From contig NZ_BJOU01000019.1 in assembly GCF_009932435.1 (NCBI RefSeq), forward strand, positions 193,710 to 257,709: DNA of 64,000 nt, given 5' to 3'. Below are positions 33,308 to 43,214 of the stretch, in pieces. The stretch comes from Gordonia crocea. GTDB lineage: Bacteria > Actinomycetota > Actinomycetes > Mycobacteriales > Mycobacteriaceae. Numbering within the stretch: the stretch's first letter is position 1; each line of letters starts with the position of its first letter. The translations under genes and the position numbers were made by a program. The notes beneath the pieces were generated by a model that saw only the letters and a list, made by a program, of their open reading frames with translations, made no database searches and was not told where the DNA came from.

Positions 33308-34086
33308 GACACCGGGTCCAGCAACTGGGGCCCGTTGTTGGCGACCCGGTTGACCAGCGGGGCGACCTCGCGGATCTCGATGGCGTCGGCCAGCTCCCGG
33401 GCCGGCGGCGCGAACATCTCCGCGGGGGCGGGCGCGTCGGGGTTCAGCCAGTCCGACCACCACTGGCTCGGCATGATGAGCGGCATCCGGTCGTGGATCT
33501 CGCGCAGGTCGCCGACCGAGTCGGTGGTGAGAATCGTGCAGCTGAGCAGCGGCGGTTCGTCGGGCCCGGCGTCGCGCGGCCGCCACACCGACCACAACCC
33601 GCCCATGAACAGCCGGGTGTGGTCGGCGGGCGACATGAAATAGGGGACTTTTCGCGTCTTACCGTCGTCGGCGACGGCCTTGCGCCACTCGTACCAGCCG
33701 TCCATCGGGACCAGGCACCGCTTGGACTTCACCGAGGAGCGGAAGGACGCCTTCTCCGCCGCCGTCTCGGCGCGGGCGTTGAACAGCGAGCCCTTCCCGA
33801 TCTCCTTGGCCCACGGCGGGACCAACCCCCACCGCATGGCCCGGATACGGCGGGTCGGATCGCTTGGGTCGGCGTCATCATGGGCGTGCCGGTCGACGAC
33901 GGTCAGGACGGTCGTCGTCGGGGCGAGGTTGTAGTTCTCCCACCGGGACCGCACCGGCGCATCAACGGAATCGAGGGTCTGTTGTGCGGGCGCCTCGGGT
34001 GCCGGCAGGTCGGGTACCTCGTTCACCGCGTCGATCTCGGCGGCCAGTTTCGCCGGGTCGGTCGTCACCGCATAGCGTCCGCACAT
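33304..34086 (-). CDS. SOS response-associated peptidase family protein (HMCES/YedK)
   Basis: SRAP proteins form a thiazolidine cross-link with abasic sites in single-stranded DNA and shield them during replication. The 260-residue product starts MCGRYAV, leaving the catalytic Cys2 at the N-terminus after methionine removal; NYNLAPTTTV, the MRWGLVPPWAK core with FNARAETAAEKASFR, the CLVPMDGWYEW glutamate and the late HDRMPLIMP histidine complete the active site. Orthologue of Rv3226c. It is divergent from sigH. Confidence 0.93.
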   Translation of the reverse strand: MCGRYAVTTDPAKLAAEIDAVNEVPDLPAPEAPAQQTLDSVDAPVRSRWENYNLAPTTTVLTVVDRHAHDDADPSDPTRRIRAMRWGLVPPWAKEIGKGSLFNARAETAAEKASFRSSVKSKRCLVPMDGWYEWRKAVADDGKTRKVPYFMSPADHTRLFMGGLWSVWRPRDAGPDEPPLLSCTILTTDSVGDLREIHDRMPLIMPSQWWSDWLNPDAPAPAEMFAPPARELADAIEIREVAPLVNRVANNGPQLLDPVS

Positions 34087-34117
34087 GCCTCAATGCTAGG
34101 GAACGGCCCTGACATGG

Positions 34118-34143
34118 GGAATGCGTGCGGGCGGATGAGCGTT
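34118..34143 (+). promoter_or_regulatory. consensus SigR/SigH-type promoter of sigH
   Basis: GGAAT at 34118-34122, an exact 18-base spacer and GTT at 34141-34143, which is the textbook sequence recognised by sigma-R/SigH thiol-stress factors. It points to positive autoregulation of sigH. The predicted transcript starts near 34150, about 180 bases before the conventional sigH start, and includes the alternative start at 34220. Confidence 0.75.
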
Positions 34144-34327
34144 GAGCCCTTCAGACGGTCGTCACGACGACCTGCGACGACGACCAACGACGACGATCAA
34201 CGACGACGAGGAGCGCGGTATGGCATGCACGGTTGCGGCCCCGGTGACGGAGCGCCAGATCTTCGGCTCGCTAGACTTGGGCGAGCACCGGGTCGATGCG
34301 CGCCCGGGCGGAACCGGAAGGACCGTC

Positions 34328-35002
34328 GTGAGCGAAACGCCCGCCGACGAGGCGGAGGACATTGATGCCGTCGCCGCGGGCGACGATCAGACCGACCAGG
34401 CCGACGAGACCGACGAGGAGCGGACCGCGCGCTTCGAGCGCGACGCGCTGCCGTTGCTCGACCAGCTCTACGGTGCGGCGCTGCGGATGACGCGCAACCC
34501 CGCCGACGCCGAAGACCTGGTCCAGGAGACCTACATCAAGGCCTTCTCCGCGTTCTCGTCGTTCCGCAAGGGCACCAACCTCAAGGCGTGGCTGTACCGG
34601 ATCCTCACCAACACCTACATCAACAGCTACCGCAAGAAGCAGCGGCAACCGGCGCAATATCCGACCGACGAGATCACCGACTGGCAGCTGGCCCAGACCG
34701 CCGAGCATTCGTCGACCGGTTTGCGGTCCGCCGAGATCGAGGCGCTCGACGCGCTGCCCGACGATGAGATCAAGGAAGCCCTGCAGGCCCTGCCGGAAGA
34801 CTTCCGCATGGCGGTCTACTACGCCGACGTGGAAGGGCTGCCCTACAAGGAGATCGCCGAGATCATGGACACCCCCATCGGCACCGTGATGTCGCGGCTG
34901 CACCGCGGCCGGCGCCAGCTGCGCGACCTGCTCGCCGACGTCGCCCGGGAACGGGGCTTCAACCGCGGGGACAAGACCGCAGAGGCGGGTGCGAAGCGAT
35001 GA
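34328..35002 (+). CDS. sigH: RNA polymerase sigma factor SigH/SigR
   Basis: ECF sigma factor for heat and oxidative (thiol) stress, held by the redox-sensitive anti-sigma RshA. The 224-residue form has an acidic N-terminus, sigma region 2 ([20 protein letters not shown], then [18 protein letters not shown]), [14 protein letters not shown] and region 4 ([20 protein letters not shown], then [20 protein letters not shown]). GTG 34328 follows GGAAGGA. The frame is open further upstream: ATG 34220, preceded by GAGGAG at 34208-34213, would give a 260-residue form with a cysteine-containing extension, reminiscent of the unstable sigma-R' isoform of Streptomyces. The stop overlaps rshA by four bases. 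Orthologue of Rv3223c. Confidence 0.94.
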   Translation: MSETPADEAEDIDAVAAGDDQTDQADETDEERTARFERDALPLLDQLYGAALRMTRNPADAEDLVQETYIKAFSAFSSFRKGTNLKAWLYRILTNTYINSYRKKQRQPAQYPTDEITDWQLAQTAEHSSTGLRSAEIEALDALPDDEIKEALQALPEDFRMAVYYADVEGLPYKEIAEIMDTPIGTVMSRLHRGRRQLRDLLADVARERGFNRGDKTAEAGAKR

Positions 35003-35382
35003 CCGGCACCGATCCCGAGTTCGAAGCGCTCGACTGCACCAACGTCCTCGCCGACGTATGGCTGCTCCTGGACAACGAATGCGACCCGGCCGCCCGGGCG
35101 CGGCTCCAGGAGCATCTCGACCGCTGCCCGGCCTGCCTGGCGCAGTACGGCATCGAGCAGCAGATCAAAGACCTCGTCGGTCGCAAGTGCGGCGGCGAGC
35201 GCGCCCCGGCCGGCCTCGCCGATCGGCTTCGCGTGCAGATCCGTCAGTCCACGACGGTCACCCAGTCCTCGGACGGGACCTCGGTCTCGCGCACGACGGT
35301 GACCCGGACCAGTGTCTCCTCCCAGCGGGGAGCCGACATCGCGCCGCAGGTGGAAACAGAAAACCCGGGCGACCGGCGGTAA
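34999..35382 (+). CDS. rshA: zinc-type anti-sigma factor RshA
   Basis: Binds SigH under reducing conditions and releases it when its cysteines are oxidised. The 127-residue protein has the ZAS motif in [16 protein letters not shown] (HxxxCxxC) with an earlier cysteine in LDNECDP. The C-terminal third is Ser/Thr-rich and variable. ATG overlaps the sigH stop (ATGA). The final codons lie within a strong hairpin. Orthologue of M. tuberculosis Rv3221A. Confidence 0.92.
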   Translation: MTGTDPEFEALDCTNVLADVWLLLDNECDPAARARLQEHLDRCPACLAQYGIEQQIKDLVGRKCGGERAPAGLADRLRVQIRQSTTVTQSSDGTSVSRTTVTRTSVSSQRGADIAPQVETENPGDRR

Positions 35383-35401
35383 AGCCGGCGACACCCGGGT
35401 T
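35362..35401. terminator. hairpin at the end of rshA
   Basis: Outer arms AACCCGGG (35362-35369) and CCCGGGTT (35394-35401) and inner arms CCGGC (35373-35377) and GCCGG (35384-35388) form an interrupted stem that includes the rshA stop codon. It separates rshA from the convergent bL37 gene and could serve both directions. The T-run is only weak. Confidence 0.6.
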
Positions 35402-35423
35402 CGCTTCAGATCCGACGAGCGGA

Positions 35424-35498
35424 TCAGGCGTTCGGCCGCTTGCCGTGGTTGGCGGCGTTCTTCTTGCGAGCGCGCTTCTTGCGTCCACGCTTTCCCAT
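35424..35498 (-). CDS. 50S ribosomal protein bL37
   Basis: A 24-residue, extremely basic peptide, MGKRGRKKRARKKNAANHGK and ending RPNA. It matches the actinobacteria-specific large-subunit protein bL37 (24 residues in M. smegmatis, nearly the same sequence), which sits in the 23S rRNA near the tRNA exit/decoding side in mycobacterial ribosome structures. ATG 35496-35498 has AAGGAGAG upstream. The gene is antisense to nothing known and lies between rshA and the biotinyl protein, as in mycobacteria. Such genes are commonly missed by gene finders. Confidence 0.88.
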   Translation of the reverse strand: MGKRGRKKRARKKNAANHGKRPNA

Positions 35499-35609
35499 GG
35501 GACTCTCCTTCTCCTGTGGTGACCCCATTCTTTCACGGCCGGGTCGACAACCGGAAAACGAGCCCCGCTCGCGGGTGGATCCGGCGCGCCGTGGGCTACC
35601 TTTAGGTGC

Positions 35610-35825
35610 ATGGCTGAAGACGTTGTTGCCGAGATCGTGGCCACCGTTCTCGAGGTGCTCGTTTCCGACGGCCAGCCCGTCGAGGTCGGGGACACCCTCG
35701 TGCTGCTGGAGTCGATGAAGATGGAGATCCCGGTCGTCGCCGAGGACGCCGGCGTGCTCGACGAGGTGAAGGTGTCGGTCAACGACGTGATCCAGGCCGG
35801 CGACGTGATCGCCACCTACAAGTAG
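35610..35825 (+). CDS. biotinylated carrier protein TB7.3
   Basis: A 71-residue stand-alone biotinyl/lipoyl attachment domain. The biotin site is LLESMKMEIPV with the modified lysine between methionines; the hammerhead fold is completed by DEVKVSVNDVIQAGDVIATY. Orthologue of Rv3221c (TB7.3). In mycobacteria the partner is uncertain; free-standing BCCP-like domains may act with acyl-CoA carboxylases encoded elsewhere. It is seven bases upstream of pdtaS and likely co-transcribed. Confidence 0.93.
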   Translation: MAEDVVAEIVATVLEVLVSDGQPVEVGDTLVLLESMKMEIPVVAEDAGVLDEVKVSVNDVIQAGDVIATYK

Positions 35826-35832
35826 CGCCCCG

Positions 35833-37395
35833 GTGTCGACCCTCGCCGATCTCCTTGCCGTCCACACCTCCCTCTCCGACGAGCAGGGCGGGCATTTGCA
35901 GCGCCTGGTGGGGGAGTGGCAGCTGCTGGCCGACCTGTCCTTTGCCGACCTGCTGCTGTCGGTGCCCGACACCGCCGACGGTCCGACCGGCGGGTTTGTG
36001 ACCGTTGCCCAGTGCCGGCCCAACACGGCCTCGACGGTGCTGCCCGCCGACGAGGTCAGCCGTGTGGTCAGCGCCGAACGAGGCCGGGCGATGCGCGGCG
36101 CGATGACCGACGGGAAGATCGTCGTCGACCAGGCGGCGATGCTGGGCGGGGTCGCGTTGCGACGCGATCTGATCCCGGTCCGCTTCGACGGCGAGGTGAT
36201 CGCCGTCCTCACCCAGGCCGCGGCCAACACCGACCGCATCCCGTCGCCGTTGGAACGGGCCTACCAGGCCTCGGCGGGAGACCTGTGCAACATGGTGGCC
36301 GACGGGACGTTTCCGCCGGTCGAGGGCAATGAGGCCGGGCTGTCCACCCCGCGCGCCGGAGACGGTTTCGTGCGCATCGACGCCGAGGCCCACGTCCTCT
36401 ACGCCAGCCCGAACGCGTTGTCGGCCTTCCACCGCATGGGCTTCACCAGCGACCTCACCGGGGCCCATCTGGGGGATGTCCTGGCCGAGCTGGTGTCCGA
36501 CGCCTTCGACGCGCAGGACGCGGCGGCGATGATCCGCCTCGGCGCGTCCGGCCCGGCGCTGGATCCGGGGGCGGCCGGCGACCGGGTGCTGCGCCTGGAG
36601 ATCGACGCCCGTCGGGCGACCGTACTGGTCCGCGTCGTGCCGCTGCGTCCCCGCGGGGTGGCCACCGGCGCGATCGTGCTGGTCCGCGACGTCACCGAGG
36701 TCAAACGCCGCGATCGAGCCCTGATCAGCAAGGATGCGACGATCCGCGAGATCCACCACCGGGTGAAGAACAACCTGCAGAGCGTGTCGGCGCTGTTGCG
36801 ACTGCAGGCCCGACGCACGTCCAATCCCGACGCGCAGACCGCGCTGACCGAGGCGGTGCGGCGGGTGGCCTCAATCGCCCTGGTCCACGAGTTCCTCTCC
36901 GGCAGCGTCGACGAGGAGGTCGAGGTCGACGAGGTCGTCAACCGCCTGCTGCCGGTGTTGGTCGACGCGACCAACACCAGCGCCGGCAACGCGCAGGTCG
37001 TCGTCGATGGTCGGTTCGGCGTGCTGCCCGCCGACCTGGCGATGCCCCTGGTGATGGTGCTGACCGAATTGATCCAGAACTCGGTCGAGCACGGATTCAC
37101 CGGCGGCCGGGCCGGGCGGATCGAGGTACAGGCCCGCCGCGGATTGCGGGAGCTGTCGATCCGGGTGAGCGACGACGGCGACGGCATCGCCGACGATTTC
37201 GATGTCGCCACCAGCGGCCACCTCGGGCTGCAAATCGTGCGCACCCTGGTCGAGATCGACCTCAACGGCACCGTCGAGTTCGGCAACGCGCCGGGCGGAG
37301 GCGCCTCGGTGCAGGTCGTCATCCCGGTTGCGCCGCAGGCCAACGGGTTGCTGGCGAACGAAAAAGCCCCGGACGCCGGTGGCGTCCGGGGCTGA
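35833..37395 (+). CDS. pdtaS: sensor histidine kinase PdtaS
   Basis: Cytosolic HisKA_2-type kinase that phosphorylates the antiterminator PdtaR. The 520-residue protein has an N-terminal GAF-like domain (about 1-150), a PAS-like domain (about 160-290), the dimerisation box EIHHRVKNNLQSVSALLRLQ with the phospho-histidine, and an HWE/HisKA_2-type ATPase with ELIQNSVEHGF, DDGDGI and GHLGLQIVRTLV. No membrane helix. GTG 35833 is preferred for length agreement with the ~500-residue mycobacterial protein. The last codons form one arm of the whiB1 terminator. Confidence 0.93.
   Translation: MSTLADLLAVHTSLSDEQGGHLQRLVGEWQLLADLSFADLLLSVPDTADGPTGGFVTVAQCRPNTASTVLPADEVSRVVSAERGRAMRGAMTDGKIVVDQAAMLGGVALRRDLIPVRFDGEVIAVLTQAAANTDRIPSPLERAYQASAGDLCNMVADGTFPPVEGNEAGLSTPRAGDGFVRIDAEAHVLYASPNALSAFHRMGFTSDLTGAHLGDVLAELVSDAFDAQDAAAMIRLGASGPALDPGAAGDRVLRLEIDARRATVLVRVVPLRPRGVATGAIVLVRDVTEVKRRDRALISKDATIREIHHRVKNNLQSVSALLRLQARRTSNPDAQTALTEAVRRVASIALVHEFLSGSVDEEVEVDEVVNRLLPVLVDATNTSAGNAQVVVDGRFGVLPADLAMPLVMVLTELIQNSVEHGFTGGRAGRIEVQARRGLRELSIRVSDDGDGIADDFDVATSGHLGLQIVRTLVEIDLNGTVEFGNAPGGGASVQVVIPVAPQANGLLANEKAPDAGGVRG
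37361..37393 (-). terminator. intrinsic terminator of whiB1 inside the pdtaS 3' end
   Basis: A 13-bp perfect stem, AGCCCCGGACGCC (37365-37377) with GGCGTCCGGGGCT (37381-37393), three-base loop. On the minus strand it is followed by five T residues, so it is a canonical terminator for whiB1, which ends 15 bases away. On the plus strand it is coding for the end of pdtaS and can still act as a bidirectional barrier. Confidence 0.85.
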
Positions 37396-37407
37396 TCGGA
37401 AATCTCG

Positions 37408-37662
37408 TTAGACGGTGCTGCGCGCGCGGGTGCGGGCGGTGCGGCGCTTCAGCGCGCGGCGCTCGTCCTCGCTCATCCCGCCCCAGACACCGGCGTCCTG
37501 GCCGGAGTCCAGCGCCCAGGTCAGGCACTCGGCCGTCACCGGGCAGCGGTTGCACACAAGCTTCGCGTCGGCGATCTGGGCGATCGCCGGACCGCTCGTC
37601 CCCACCGGGAAGAACAGCTCGGGGTCTTCGTCGCGACAGATTGCCTTGTGGCGCCAATCCAT
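37408..37662 (-). CDS. whiB1: transcriptional regulator WhiB1
   Basis: Essential iron-sulfur WhiB-family regulator; its 4Fe-4S cluster reacts with nitric oxide and it binds the SigA subunit. The 84-residue protein has the four cluster cysteines Cys9, Cys37, Cys40 and Cys46 (ICRDED and LVCNRCPVTAEC), the turn GVWGGMSEDERRAL and a basic C-terminal tail RRTARTRARS. It is nearly identical to M. tuberculosis WhiB1 (Rv3219). A CRP-type site lies about 130 bases upstream, in keeping with Rv3676 control of whiB1 in mycobacteria. Confidence 0.97.
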   Translation of the reverse strand: MDWRHKAICRDEDPELFFPVGTSGPAIAQIADAKLVCNRCPVTAECLTWALDSGQDAGVWGGMSEDERRALKRRTARTRARSTV

Positions 37663-37784
37663 TTCTACAGATCTCCTCTGGGCACGCGTCTAGGCGCGCC
37701 CCTCATTAAGCCTCGGGGGCGTTGGCTGGTTCATTTTGGCTGTTCGCACAAGCGTCGACTACCGTTCATCCGCTCGTGGTTCCT

Positions 37785-37800
37785 TGTGAATACTTTCACG
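37785..37800 (-). promoter_or_regulatory. CRP-type binding site upstream of whiB1
   Basis: TGTGA-ATACTT-TCACG matches nine of ten bases of the CRP/Rv3676 consensus TGTGA-N6-TCACA. It lies 123 bases upstream of the whiB1 start within the AT-richer intergenic gap 37663-37885. In M. tuberculosis whiB1 is known to be controlled by Rv3676 through such sites. The gap otherwise holds the whiB1 leader. Confidence 0.65.
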
Positions 37801-37885
37801 AATCGAGCCGAAGTCAATAGGATTCTATTAACACGTGGGCAACGTCACTGTGAACGCGGGGTTCGGATTTGTGTGCTAACGGGTG

Positions 37886-38845
37886 CTAGCGGCCCTGCTC
37901 AGCGGGTGCGACGACGGCCAGCGCGTCGGCACGATACCCGAAAGTCATCTCCGCGCGGTCACCGGTGAAGTCGCCGTCGATCTGCGTCGGCAGGGGTGTC
38001 GGGGAGGAGAAGGACACGGCGGTCACGTCGTCGTCGCGGAAGAGGTGCCCGGCGCGCGGGTCGGCCCCCACCAGCAGCCGGGTCGCCAGCGGCAGGTTGC
38101 GCGCGACGCTCATCGTCGACGAGGCGAAGACGCCGAGGCCGCCGGCCAGCGAGGTGGTCGGGTTGGTCTCGATGACCCGCCCGCCCAAGAACGTCCACGG
38201 CGTGGTGTTGAGGACGAAGGCGAAGCTGGTGTCGGTCAGCGTCGTGGTCGTCTGGTCCCGGTCGGTGACGGTGACGGTGAAGCGCTGCTGGTCGGCGCGG
38301 TTGCGCAGGAAGGTCACCACCGTGGTGAACAGGTATCGGCCCGGGGTGGCCGCCTTTCCGCGGTGGCGCTTGGCCTCCATGGCGGCGACCACGCGGGCGT
38401 CGATCCCCATGCCGCAGTTGAAGAGGAACCAGCGGTCGTCGGTGACACCCAGGTTCACCCGGCGCTGGGCGCCCGATTCCAACAGTTCGATCAGTTGGGC
38501 GGTGGCCCGCAGCGGATCGGCGTCGATGCCCAGCGCCCGCGCGAAGACGTTGGCACTCCCGCCGGGGATGATGCCCAACCGTGGCTGCGTGGCGGGCGGC
38601 GGGTCATCGGGGCGGCCGAGCAGCCCGTTGACGACCTCGTTGACCGAGCCGTCGCCGCCGTGGACGACGACCGCGTCGTAGCCACCGTCGTCGAGCGCCC
38701 GCCGCGCGAACTCCTCGGCGTGCCCCCGGTGGGTGGTCTGCTCGACCGTGAGGTCCATTCGGGAACCCAGGGTGTGGGCAAGGGTGTCGCGGCCGGCCGG
38801 CGTGGTGGCGGTCGCGTAGGGATTGACGATGAGCATGGCGCGCAC
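37886..38845 (-). CDS. diacylglycerol kinase family protein (Rv3218-like)
   Basis: A 319-residue lipid kinase-like protein. The catalytic domain has LIVNPYATATT at the start, the nucleotide motif VVVHGGDGSVNEVVNGLLG and LGIIPGGSANVFARALGI; the second beta-sandwich domain ends LPTQIDGDF. Family members phosphorylate diacylglycerol or sphingosine-type lipids; the substrate is unknown here. I chose GTG 38845 (VRAMLIVNP), though the ATG three codons later would also work. Divergent from a small membrane protein gene. Confidence 0.85.
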   Translation of the reverse strand: MRAMLIVNPYATATTPAGRDTLAHTLGSRMDLTVEQTTHRGHAEEFARRALDDGGYDAVVVHGGDGSVNEVVNGLLGRPDDPPPATQPRLGIIPGGSANVFARALGIDADPLRATAQLIELLESGAQRRVNLGVTDDRWFLFNCGMGIDARVVAAMEAKRHRGKAATPGRYLFTTVVTFLRNRADQQRFTVTVTDRDQTTTTLTDTSFAFVLNTTPWTFLGGRVIETNPTTSLAGGLGVFASSTMSVARNLPLATRLLVGADPRAGHLFRDDDVTAVSFSSPTPLPTQIDGDFTGDRAEMTFGYRADALAVVAPAEQGR

Positions 38846-38910
38846 GGAACACCACCCTACGTCTGTGCCCCGACCGCCGTACAACGACGCGGGGGCAATA
38901 CCCTTGGGCC

Positions 38911-39324
38911 ATGCCTCTGATAACCCCCGTTCCGCGCCCCATACGGTGGGCCGGTATCTCGATCGCCGCCCAGGGGTGCGTCGGCGTGGTCGCCGCCGCG
39001 ATCCTGGTGGTCCGGGCACTGGGCGGCCACCACGAGGACTTCGCCAGCGGCTACGGGCTGGCCCTGTGGTGCGGGTTCATCGGTCTGGGCGTGCTGGCCG
39101 GCGGGATCGCGCTGCTGCGCGGGAAGCGGTGGGGCCGCGGGATCGGCGTCGTGGCGCAGCTGCTGCTGCTGCCGGTCGCGTACGCCCTGCTGACCGACAG
39201 TCATCTGCCGTTCCTCGGTGTGCCACTGGGGTTCTGGGCGCTGGGCACGCTCGGGGCGCTCTTCACGACGGCCTCGCTGACCTGGGCCGCCGGACCGGAT
39301 GCCTCGACCGACCTCGAACCGTAA
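38911..39324 (+). CDS. membrane protein (Rv3217c-like)
   Basis: A 137-residue protein with four predicted membrane helices (IRWAGISIAAQGCVGVVAAA, LALWCGFIGLGVLAGGIALL, GIGVVAQLLLLPVAYALL, LGVPLGFWALGTLGALFTTA), orthologous in sequence character and position to Rv3217c. The loop LRGKRWGRGIG is the most distinctive. No function known. Ten bases before parA-like gene, probably co-transcribed. Confidence 0.8.
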   Translation: MPLITPVPRPIRWAGISIAAQGCVGVVAAAILVVRALGGHHEDFASGYGLALWCGFIGLGVLAGGIALLRGKRWGRGIGVVAQLLLLPVAYALLTDSHLPFLGVPLGFWALGTLGALFTTASLTWAAGPDASTDLEP

Positions 39325-39334
39325 GGTGGGCAGC

Positions 39335-40129
39335 ATGACAACCATCGTCGCGATCGCCAATCAGAAGGGCGGCGTCGCCAAGACCACCACCACCGTCTCG
39401 CTGGGGGCCGCGTTGGCCGACCTGGACGCCTCGGTCCTCGTCGTCGATCTTGATCCGCAGGGCTGCCTGACGTTCTCCCTGGGGCACGATCCCGACCAGC
39501 TCCAGGTCTCGGTCCACGACGTGCTGCTGGGCGAGGAGGAGATCGCCGACGCGCTGTTGACCACCGACGACGGGGTGACCCTGCTGCCGGCCACCATCGA
39601 CCTGGCCGGCGCCGAGGCGCTGCTGCTGATGCGGCCGGGCCGCGAATATGCGCTCAAGCGCGCGCTGGCCGACGTGGCGCAGGACTATGACGTGATCCTG
39701 ATCGACTGCCCGCCCTCGTTGGGCGTGCTGACCCTCAACGGGCTGACCGCCGCCGGATCGGTCATGGTGCCGCTGCAGTGCGAGACCCTGGCCCACCGGG
39801 GTGTCGGGCAGCTGTTGCGGACGGTGACCGAGGTTCAGCAGATCACCAACCCGGACCTGCAGCTTCTCGGGGCCATCGCCACGCTCTACGACGCGCGGAC
39901 GACGCACAGCCGCGACGTCTTGGCCGACGTCGCCGACCGCTACGACCTGTCGGTGATCAACCCGCCGATCCCGCGCACGGTGCGGTTCGCCGAGGCCTCG
40001 GCCTCCGGGGTGTCGGTGCTGCGCGGCCGCAAGAACAAGGGCGCCATCGCATACCGCGAGCTCGCACAGAACCTGTGGAACCACTGGACCAAGGGTGCCG
40101 AGCTGACGGCCTTCGACGTGGAGCTCTGA
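39335..40129 (+). CDS. ParA family ATPase (Rv3213c-like)
   Basis: A 264-residue deviant-Walker ATPase of the ParA/MinD superfamily. Walker A' is NQKGGVAKTTTTVSLG, Walker B is DVILIDCPPSLGVLTLN, and the A-box DPQGCLTFSLG is present. The chromosomal parAB pair lies near oriC in these bacteria, so this is an additional orphan ParA, matching Rv3213c; there is no ParB partner here. It may position an unknown cargo or act with envelope growth. ATG 39335 after GTAAGGTGGG. Convergent with the Rv3212-like gene. Confidence 0.88.
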   Translation: MTTIVAIANQKGGVAKTTTTVSLGAALADLDASVLVVDLDPQGCLTFSLGHDPDQLQVSVHDVLLGEEEIADALLTTDDGVTLLPATIDLAGAEALLLMRPGREYALKRALADVAQDYDVILIDCPPSLGVLTLNGLTAAGSVMVPLQCETLAHRGVGQLLRTVTEVQQITNPDLQLLGAIATLYDARTTHSRDVLADVADRYDLSVINPPIPRTVRFAEASASGVSVLRGRKNKGAIAYRELAQNLWNHWTKGAELTAFDVEL

Positions 40130-40138
40130 CGCGGCCGA

Positions 40139-41389
40139 CTACGGTCCGTAGACCGAGACGAGCGTGCCGCGCTGCTCGACGATCCCATCGCCGATGGCGG
40201 CCGGAATGATCGGGTCGCGCACCTCGGGGTTCTCGCGCGAGACGGGGATCTGCCCGGTCCGGCGCCCGGTCGCCGCGTCGACGACGAGATAGCCCTCCGG
40301 ATCGGGAATCAGCATCGATTCGCCGAGGGCGACGCCCGGCCCGCTGGTGCCGGCAACGGTGAACCGCGGGACCATTGAGATCGCGTCGAGGACCGCGGTG
40401 GCGGCACCGGTCCACACCGATACCAGTCCCTCGCCGGCCACCGATTCGCTCCCGGCCGGGAGCTCGGCACCGCCGGGGACCGGATGGCGCCCGGTTTCGG
40501 CCCCGTCGGAATCAAAAGTGCGGATGGCGGCCGCGGTCGGTTCGGGGGTGTTGGCCCCACCGTCGTAAACCCCGATCGCCGAGTCGGACATGCCGACGAC
40601 GACCGGCGGGGCGAACGCGGTTCCGCTGGTGATCACCGTCGAGCCGTAGGAGGGGATCTTCTCGTCCTTGTCCAGGACGGCGCCGATGACGGTCAGGCGG
40701 TAGCCCGGATCTCCGTCGCAGTGCTCGATGATCGCGACCCGGTCGCCGGCGGTCATGCCGGACTTCAGCCGGCAGCCGTGGCCGTCGTGGCGGCCGAGAT
40801 CCGGTTTGACGCGGGCGTCGATGCGACCGTATTCGATGCCGCGCACCAGGTTCGAGCCCCAGGTCTCCAGCCGGGTGGGGCCGATGCTCAGGACGTAGCC
40901 GCCGTCGGAGGTGAGGGTCACGGTTTTGTCGGCGTCGGAGCTTCGGGTCCCGCGGCGGGTACCGCGGTGCGCGTCGATCGCGGTGACCTCCCCGCAGCCG
41001 CGGGAGTTGGCGTAGGCGGCCAGGGCGGTGGGCGTCGTCGGCGACCAGGCCGAGAGCACCGCGCACACCGGGATCTTCCGCTCGTAGCGCCAGATCGCCT
41101 GGCCGGTGCGCGGATCGCGTGCCTGGACCACGCCGCCGTCCCCGGTGAGCACAACGCTGTCGGTGACCTGCGGAGACCGGGTCGCCGTCGACGGCGCGGT
41201 CCAGCGGTGGACCAGTCGGGCCGGGACCTGTGCCGGATAGGGCTGCGCGGCCGGAGAGGCCGTTGGCGGGGTCAGCGTCGTCCTGCGGGCGGAGCTGAAA
41301 TACCAAATGCCGACCGCGGCGACGACGACGGCGACGACGATCAGCGCCGTGACGACGAGGTCGACGGGCCGTCGGCGCAACGGGGGCAT
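40139..41389 (-). CDS. membrane-anchored beta-propeller protein (Rv3212-like)
   Basis: A 416-residue protein with one N-terminal membrane helix (VVTALIVVAVVVAAVGIWYF) following a basic PPLRRRPVD start, so the bulk is outside. The rest has repeated blades of the PQQ/outer-surface propeller kind (VVLTGDGGVVQARDPRTGQA, YVLSIGPTRLETWG, GYLVVDAATGRRTGQI). Conserved in Mycobacteriales as Rv3212; function unknown, possibly linked to envelope growth. Placed 12 bases after rhlE on the same strand. Confidence 0.82.
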   Translation of the reverse strand: MPPLRRRPVDLVVTALIVVAVVVAAVGIWYFSSARRTTLTPPTASPAAQPYPAQVPARLVHRWTAPSTATRSPQVTDSVVLTGDGGVVQARDPRTGQAIWRYERKIPVCAVLSAWSPTTPTALAAYANSRGCGEVTAIDAHRGTRRGTRSSDADKTVTLTSDGGYVLSIGPTRLETWGSNLVRGIEYGRIDARVKPDLGRHDGHGCRLKSGMTAGDRVAIIEHCDGDPGYRLTVIGAVLDKDEKIPSYGSTVITSGTAFAPPVVVGMSDSAIGVYDGGANTPEPTAAAIRTFDSDGAETGRHPVPGGAELPAGSESVAGEGLVSVWTGAATAVLDAISMVPRFTVAGTSGPGVALGESMLIPDPEGYLVVDAATGRRTGQIPVSRENPEVRDPIIPAAIGDGIVEQRGTLVSVYGP

Positions 41390-41401
41390 CGTGGGGAGGT
41401 G

Positions 41402-43015
<1,614 letters not shown>

Positions 43016-43214
43016 ATGTGTTTGTCCAAGACCTCTCGGATAGCTCGCGCGCACCGATGGCTTGGTCAGCTCCGAAGTGATTCGCGGCTCCCGGGGCGGG
43101 GCGCGTGCGGAGCGGTGCGCGCACATTTCGTCGGTGCCATCTGCGGGGATTCGCGACGGCACCGTTGAACAGTGTACTTGGTCAGCCGTACCGGACCCGC
43201 TTACCATCGGGCGC

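Noticed and set aside
34150..34212. CGACGA microsatellite before sigH as an expansion repeat
   Set aside because: The run is short and irregular, and is explained as coding or leader sequence of a possible extended sigH; it is not a perfect tandem array.
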